A stretch of 64,000 bases of DNA from Paractinoplanes maris (GTDB lineage: Bacteria > Actinomycetota > Actinomycetes > Mycobacteriales > Micromonosporaceae). Shown piece after piece: positions 59,458-64,000 of this stretch (position 1 is the stretch's first letter; each line of letters starts with the position of its first letter). A program made the translations under genes and the position numbers. Under the pieces are notes generated by a model. That model made no database searches, was not told where the DNA came from, and was given only the letters and a program-made list of their open reading frames with translations. The DNA lies in contig NZ_JALPVL010000017.1 in assembly GCF_023544465.1 (NCBI RefSeq), forward strand, positions 1-64,000, given 5' to 3'.

Positions 59458-61565
59458 GCCGCCGCGGCCGGCTCCCTGTCCGGTTCGGGTTCGACCGCCG
59501 GGACCACCGGCCGCCGGGTGAGTTTCTCGCCCTCGACGTCGACATCGGGCAGGACCCGGTCGAGCCAGCCGGGCAGCCACCACGCGGCCCGGCCCAGCAG
59601 GGTCATCACCGCCGGCACCAGGATCATCCGGACCACCACCGCGTCGAACACGATCGCCATGCCCAGCCCGAACCCGACCGACTTGATGATCGCCTCCGGG
59701 CCGAGCATGAACCCGAAGAACACACTCATCATGATCAGCGCGGCCGCGGTGACGACCCGGGCGCCGTGCCCGAAACCGCTGATCACCGCGGCCCGCGCGC
59801 TCGCGCCGTGCACGAAGTCCTCCCGCATCCGGGTCACCAGGAACACCTGGTAGTCCATGGCCAGCCCGAACACGATCCCGATGAGCAGGATCGGCAGGAA
59901 GCTGATGATCGGCCCGGTCTGGCTGATCCCGAACTCCTGCGCCATCCACCCCCACTGGAACACCGCGACCAGCGCCCCGAACGTCGCCGCCACCGACAGC
60001 AGGAAACCCAGCGTCGCCTTCAACGGCACCAGCAGCGACCGGAACACCAGGGCCAGCAGGACAAAGGCCAGACCGACGACCAGGACCAGGTACGGGATCA
60101 TCGCGTCCGACAACTTCTCGCTGATGTCCGCGTTGACGGCTGTGGTGCCGGTGACCCCGAGGACGTGGTCGACACCGCGCAACGTGTGCACGAGTTCCTC
60201 GGTGGCCGCGTCCTGCGGGCCGGTCGCCGGGATCACCGTGATGACCGAGGTGTCACCGGCCTCGTTGGTCACCGCCGGCGCGACCACGGCGACACCGGGC
60301 ACCCCCTGCAGGGAGGTACCCGGTTCGGCGACCACGGTCAGCGGCCCGTTGAACCCCGGCCCGAACCCGTCGGACAACAGGTCGTAGGCGCGGCGCTGAG
60401 TGGTGTCGGCCGCGGCGCTGCCGTCGGTGGGCAACCCGAGGCGCAGGTCCAGGGCGGGCAGCGCGATCACGCCGAGACCGAGCACCGCGGCCAGCAGGGC
60501 CACCACGGGGCGGCGGGCGATCACCCGCACCCACCGCTGCCCGAGTGCCGGCTTGTCGGTCTCCTCCCGTACGCGGGAAGCGGTGATCCTCGGACCGGCG
60601 AACCCGAGCAGCGCCGGCAGCAGGGTCAACGCGATCAGCACCGCCACCGCCACGGTGCCGGCGGCGGCCACCCCCATCTGAGTCAGGAACGGGATGCCGG
60701 CCACGGCCAGACCGGCCAGCGCGATGATCACGGTGAGCCCGGCGAACACGACCGCGTTCCCGGCGGTGCCCACCGCCCGCCCGGCCGCTTCGACGCGGTC
60801 CCGCCCGGCCGCCAGCTCACCGCGGTAACGCGACACGATGAACAGCGCGTAGTCGATGGCCACGGCCAGACCCAGCATCATGGCCAGCGTCGAGGTGGTG
60901 CCGGACAGCTCGGTGAACCGGGTGGCGATCCCGATCCCGGCGAAGCCCAGCGCCACCCCCACGACCGCGGTCAGCAGCGGCAACCCGGCCGCGACGAGCG
61001 ACCCGAAAGTGACCACCAGGACCAGGGCGGCCACCACGACGCCGATCAGCTCACCGACCGGGGCGTGCCCGCCGGCCTGCACCGCGTCGCCGCCGGCCTC
61101 GGCGATCAACCCGTCGGCCCGCGCCCACTTGATCACGTTGTCGAGCCCGTCGCGGGCCTCACCGCTCAGCTCACCCGCCGGCACCCGATAGGTGACCTGC
61201 ACGTAGGCGACCGTGCCGTCGGCGTTGCGGGCGGGCGCGGTGACCGCGGCGACCTGCGGGGCGCTCTCGAGCGTGTCGACCGCCCGGCCCATGGCGTCCG
61301 CGTCGAGCCGGCCCCCGCCCGGCTGGGCGAACACGACCCGCGCCGACGCCCCGGAGCTCTGCGCACCGGCCTGCGGGAACCGTGCGGCCAGCAGGTCGAT
61401 GGTCTGCTGGGCGGGCGTGCCCGGGATGCTGAAACCGGCGGTGGTGGGCTTCTGCAGCACCGCCATGCCGGTGACCGCGGCGACCAGCACGGCCGTCCAG
61501 GCCAGCAGCACCGTCCAGCGGCGGCGCGAGGAGAACCGGCCCAGCCGGTAGAGGAACGTAGCCAT
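59454..61565 (-). CDS. MMPL/RND family transporter
   Basis: 703 residues, about twelve transmembrane helices in two halves, each with an extracytoplasmic loop after helix 1. Typical motifs: AIDYALFIVSRYRGEL and AMDYQVFLVTRMRED (the functional Asp-Tyr pairs of MmpL). MmpL proteins export lipids, siderophores or drugs. ATG 61565 is preferred over a GTG 9 nt earlier because GAGGAG lies at a good distance. The C-terminal tail is acidic and Pro-rich. No mycobacterial-type MmpS partner is adjacent. Confidence 0.95.
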   Translation of the reverse strand: MATFLYRLGRFSSRRRWTVLLAWTAVLVAAVTGMAVLQKPTTAGFSIPGTPAQQTIDLLAARFPQAGAQSSGASARVVFAQPGGGRLDADAMGRAVDTLESAPQVAAVTAPARNADGTVAYVQVTYRVPAGELSGEARDGLDNVIKWARADGLIAEAGGDAVQAGGHAPVGELIGVVVAALVLVVTFGSLVAAGLPLLTAVVGVALGFAGIGIATRFTELSGTTSTLAMMLGLAVAIDYALFIVSRYRGELAAGRDRVEAAGRAVGTAGNAVVFAGLTVIIALAGLAVAGIPFLTQMGVAAAGTVAVAVLIALTLLPALLGFAGPRITASRVREETDKPALGQRWVRVIARRPVVALLAAVLGLGVIALPALDLRLGLPTDGSAAADTTQRRAYDLLSDGFGPGFNGPLTVVAEPGTSLQGVPGVAVVAPAVTNEAGDTSVITVIPATGPQDAATEELVHTLRGVDHVLGVTGTTAVNADISEKLSDAMIPYLVLVVGLAFVLLALVFRSLLVPLKATLGFLLSVAATFGALVAVFQWGWMAQEFGISQTGPIISFLPILLIGIVFGLAMDYQVFLVTRMREDFVHGASARAAVISGFGHGARVVTAAALIMMSVFFGFMLGPEAIIKSVGFGLGMAIVFDAVVVRMILVPAVMTLLGRAAWWLPGWLDRVLPDVDVEGEKLTRRPVVPAVEPEPDREPAAAA

Positions 61566-61687
61566 GCGTTCCACGCTCCTCGCGATCGCGGCCCGCCACG
61601 TCGTCTTTGCGCAGACAGCACGGCGCCGGGTGGCACGGGTGCGCCGCGGTGATGCCGGCGGGACGGATGGGACGGATCAGCGGCGGA

Positions 61688-61693
61688 TAGGGT
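61688..61693 (+). promoter_or_regulatory. candidate -10 box (TAGGGT) of the bacteriophytochrome gene
   Basis: GATAGGGT ends 6 nt before ATG 61700; no ribosome site. Confidence 0.5.
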
Positions 61694-61699
61694 CGGATC

Positions 61700-63841
61700 A
61701 TGACCGAGTGGCTGCCCGACCGTGTCGCCGCGGCCGAACGGGAGTCCGGCACCCCCTTCGACCTCACGGCGTGCGTCCGCGAGCCCATCCACCGGCTCGG
61801 CGGGGTCCAGTCGTACGGGGCCCTGCTCGCCGTCACCGGCGACCGGGTGAGCGTGGTCAGCGACAACGCCGCCGCCGTGCTGGGGACCGGTGAGCTGGCC
61901 GGGGCGCCGATCGACCGGGTGCTCGGGGAGCAGCAGCGTCAGGCGCTGTGGTCGCTGGCCGGCACCGGCGCCGGGCAGACCGCGATGATGCCGCTGGAGC
62001 TCGGCGAGCGGCGGTTCGACGTCACCGTGCACCGCTCCGGTGAACACGTGGTGCTCGAATTCGAGCCGGCACCCGGCACCCCGGACTTCGAGACGCTGTA
62101 CGCGCCGGTCCGGCAGGCCCTGAACCGGCTGCAACGCGCCGGCACCGTCGTCGAGGCGTGCCGGGCCGCCGTCCGCGAGATCCGCGAGATCACCGGCTAC
62201 GACCGGGTGGTGGCCTACCGGTTCGAGGGCACCGAGGGCCCCGGCGAGGTCATCGCCGAGCAGGTCAGCGCCGACTGGGAGCCGTGGCTGGGGCTGTGGT
62301 TCCCGGCCACCGACATCCCGCCGCAGGCCCGCCGCCTCTACGAGCACAACTGGATCCGAGTCATCGCCGACGTCGGCGACGCCACCGCCCGCCTGCGACC
62401 CGACGGCGAGGCCCTCGACCTGTCCCTGTCGGTGCTGCGCACGGTGTCGCCGTTCCACCTGGAGTACCTGCGCAACATCGGGGTCACCTCGTCGATGTCG
62501 GTGTCGCTGCTCGACGACGGCCGGTTGTGGGGGCTGATCGCCTGCCACGGCCGCGACCCGCGGATCCTGAGCCCGCAGACCCGCGCCGCCTGCGAGTTCT
62601 TCGGGGTGGCGCTGTCGCTGCACCTGGCCGCCCTGCGCGAGCGCGACGAGTCCGCGGCCCGGGAGCGTTCCCGTACGGTCATCGCGCGCCTGCTCGAGCG
62701 GTACTCGCTGGATCTGGCGATGCCCTGGTGGAGTGACCCGGCCGGGCTGGAACAGGTGATCGGCTGCGACGCGGTGCTGGTGCGCAGCGACGGGGTGGTC
62801 GTGTCCAGCTCACCCGAGGTGCCGGCGGTGCCCGCCACGGTGACCGTGCCACCGGTCGGCGACGTCTGGCACAGCGACCAGCTGGCCGGGCCGTTCCCCG
62901 GGGCGCTGGTGGTGCCGTTCGGGACCGGCGGGGACTGCATCGTGTGGCTGCGCCGCGAACGCAGCGTGCCGCGGCGGTGGGCGGCCGACCCCCGCACACC
63001 GGTGGTCCTCGGACCGCACGGCGAGCGCCTGACCCCGCGCGGGTCGACGGCGGTGTTCCTGGCCTCGGTCCGCGGGCGCGCCATGCCCTGGACGACCACC
63101 GACCTGGCCATGGCGGTCGAGCTGGGCCGGGCCGTCATGAGCGTCGCCGTCACCCACGCCCGGCAGCTGGCCGAGGCCAACGTCGACCTGGACGCGTTCG
63201 CGCACGCCGCCGCCCACGACCTGAAGGAGCCGTTGCGGGGGATCGCCAACACCTCGACGTTCATCACCGAGGACGCCGCCGGGCGGCTCGACGAGGTGAC
63301 CCTGCGCCGGCTGGAGTCGATCCAGCGGCTCGCCACCCGGATGGACGCGCTGCTCAACGCCCTGCTGTCCTATGCGCGCCTCGGGCGTACGGCGCTGAAC
63401 CGGTCCCCGGTCCCGCTGGGCGACGCCGTCACCCGCGCCCTGGACGTCGCCGGGCCCCGGTTGCGCGAAGCGTCGGTCACCGTCACCCATGAACCGGGCA
63501 CGCTGGTCGCCGACCCCCTGCTGTTCGACCAGGTGCTGGTCAACCTGCTGGTCAACGCGGCGAAATACGCCCGGCCCGGCGGCGGCCAGGTGCGGGTCGG
63601 CGTCCAGGACGGTGCCCTGTACGTGCGCGACAACGGCATCGGCATGCCGGCCAACCTGCGCGAGGAGGCGTTCCAGCTGTTCCGCCGGCTGCACCCGGAC
63701 GCCGCCCGGGACGGCTCCGGGGCGGGGCTGGCCATCGTGCGGCGCATCGCCGAACGGCACGGCGGTCAGGCGTGGGCCGAGGACTCCCCCGGCGGCGGCA
63801 CCACCATCCGGGTCACGTTCGGCTCCCGCGACCTCCAGTAG
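61700..63841 (+). CDS. bacteriophytochrome histidine kinase
   Basis: 713 residues, PAS-GAF-PHY plus HisKA/HATPase. Cys25 (LTACVREPIH) is the expected biliverdin attachment site. The GAF domain has PATDIP (Asp205) and His253 in SPFHLEYLRNIGV, both chromophore contacts. Phospho-acceptor His506 lies in AAAHDLKEPLRGI, and the ATPase has LLVNAAKYA and DNGIGMP. It should sense red/far-red light through biliverdin. The heme oxygenase (bphO) that makes biliverdin is not in this window. The response regulator on the opposite strand overlaps its last 76 bp. Confidence 0.95.
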   Translation: MTEWLPDRVAAAERESGTPFDLTACVREPIHRLGGVQSYGALLAVTGDRVSVVSDNAAAVLGTGELAGAPIDRVLGEQQRQALWSLAGTGAGQTAMMPLELGERRFDVTVHRSGEHVVLEFEPAPGTPDFETLYAPVRQALNRLQRAGTVVEACRAAVREIREITGYDRVVAYRFEGTEGPGEVIAEQVSADWEPWLGLWFPATDIPPQARRLYEHNWIRVIADVGDATARLRPDGEALDLSLSVLRTVSPFHLEYLRNIGVTSSMSVSLLDDGRLWGLIACHGRDPRILSPQTRAACEFFGVALSLHLAALRERDESAARERSRTVIARLLERYSLDLAMPWWSDPAGLEQVIGCDAVLVRSDGVVVSSSPEVPAVPATVTVPPVGDVWHSDQLAGPFPGALVVPFGTGGDCIVWLRRERSVPRRWAADPRTPVVLGPHGERLTPRGSTAVFLASVRGRAMPWTTTDLAMAVELGRAVMSVAVTHARQLAEANVDLDAFAHAAAHDLKEPLRGIANTSTFITEDAAGRLDEVTLRRLESIQRLATRMDALLNALLSYARLGRTALNRSPVPLGDAVTRALDVAGPRLREASVTVTHEPGTLVADPLLFDQVLVNLLVNAAKYARPGGGQVRVGVQDGALYVRDNGIGMPANLREEAFQLFRRLHPDAARDGSGAGLAIVRRIAERHGGQAWAEDSPGGGTTIRVTFGSRDLQ

Positions 63842-64000
63842 TCCAGGGTCTGGGCGAGCACGCTCTGGAACAACGCGAAGTTGATCGGCTTGTAGAGGTA
63901 ACTGTCGGCGCCGGCCGCGTAGCAGGCCTCGGCCTCGGCCTGGTTCTCCGAGGACGTGAACACCACCAGCCGCAACCCGTCGAGCTCCGAGCGGGCCCGG
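63766..64000 (-). CDS. response regulator, Rcp1-like, cut by the window end
   Basis: Only the last about 77 residues lie in the window; the 5-prime end is outside. LRLVVFTSSENQAEAEACYAAGADSYLYKP is the second half of a receiver domain (Thr/Ser, then Lys-Pro), with NFALFQSVLAQTLDYW as the final helix, as in phytochrome-associated single-domain regulators (Rcp1-like). It is the likely phospho-acceptor of the phytochrome. The two genes are convergent and overlap by 76 bp, so the last 25 codons are antisense to the kinase end. Confidence 0.85.
   Translation of the reverse strand, partial: RARSELDGLRLVVFTSSENQAEAEACYAAGADSYLYKPINFALFQSVLAQTLDYWRSREPNVTRMVVPPPGESSAHA

Noticed and set aside
58887-61652. 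921-codon plus-strand open frame
   Set aside because: It covers the 2H gene in a wrong frame and the antisense strand of the MMPL gene; no recognisable domain.

Overview
The window looks like chromosomal DNA from a very GC-rich actinobacterium, most likely Micromonosporaceae (Actinoplanes-like). The reasons are strong third-position GC, many GTG starts and ATGA/GTGA gene overlaps, start codons placed 6-8 nt behind TAnnnT hexamers (leaderless transcription), and family content: a SigE-type sigma factor with an anti-sigma-like partner, DUF5999, paired dynamin-like GTPases, a FliA/WhiG-type sigma factor, DesKR-type two-component genes and a bacteriophytochrome. Genus is inferred; there is no rRNA or other marker. 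No tRNA, rRNA, CRISPR array, intact insertion sequence or prophage was seen.

Layout. 0-12 kb: an aldo/keto reductase, gcvP behind a glycine riboswitch, an aminodeoxychorismate synthase, a RibD-type reductase, a sigma/anti-sigma pair, peptide deformylase, and an XRE regulator divergent from an SDR enzyme. 12-14 kb: a DoxX/MarR quinone-response-like module whose ring-cleavage dioxygenase is a wreck, then a nucleoside deaminase. 14-19 kb: a compact operon of two NIS (IucA/IucC) siderophore synthetases and a PLP decarboxylase. 19-25 kb: a TetR regulator with a perfect palindromic operator and a GAP-type membrane protein, a repeat-filled gap, an ABC-F ATPase with a hexapeptide-repeat insert, a tyrosine recombinase, and uppP coupled to a DUF3626 gene. 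26-34 kb: TetR, NUDIX, GntR/UMF1 transporter, and a three-gene dynamin operon. 33-43 kb: a large LuxR-type ATPase regulator, arylamine N-acetyltransferase, PPOX, VOC, kinase/phosphotransferase and acyltransferase genes. 43-47 kb: GNAT, a broken hydrolase, a guanidinium exporter under a guanidine-III riboswitch, and a coupled SMR pair. 47-49 kb: a dif-like 28-bp site next to a second tyrosine recombinase. 49-54 kb: ohr/ohrR with a palindromic operator, an EEP phosphatase sharing one TATATA box with a 29-residue membrane protein gene, and metabolic genes. 54-64 kb: sigma factor, an ABC-2 exporter with its two-component system, 2H phosphoesterase, MMPL transporter and bacteriophytochrome, ending in a response regulator cut by the window edge.

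Two traits run through the whole window. Minisatellite-like tandem repeats occur both between genes (8.0, 9.7, 20.4 kb) and inside them (pabB, ABC-F, the LuxR ATPase, a small membrane protein). About a dozen start codons sit 6-8 nt behind TAGCGT/TAGGGT/TATAAT-like boxes. The observations most worth follow-up are the dif-like site, the minimal NIS operon, the guanidine-III riboswitch, the stray 53-bp ABC-F fragment at 42.6 kb and the TATATA-centred divergent promoter.
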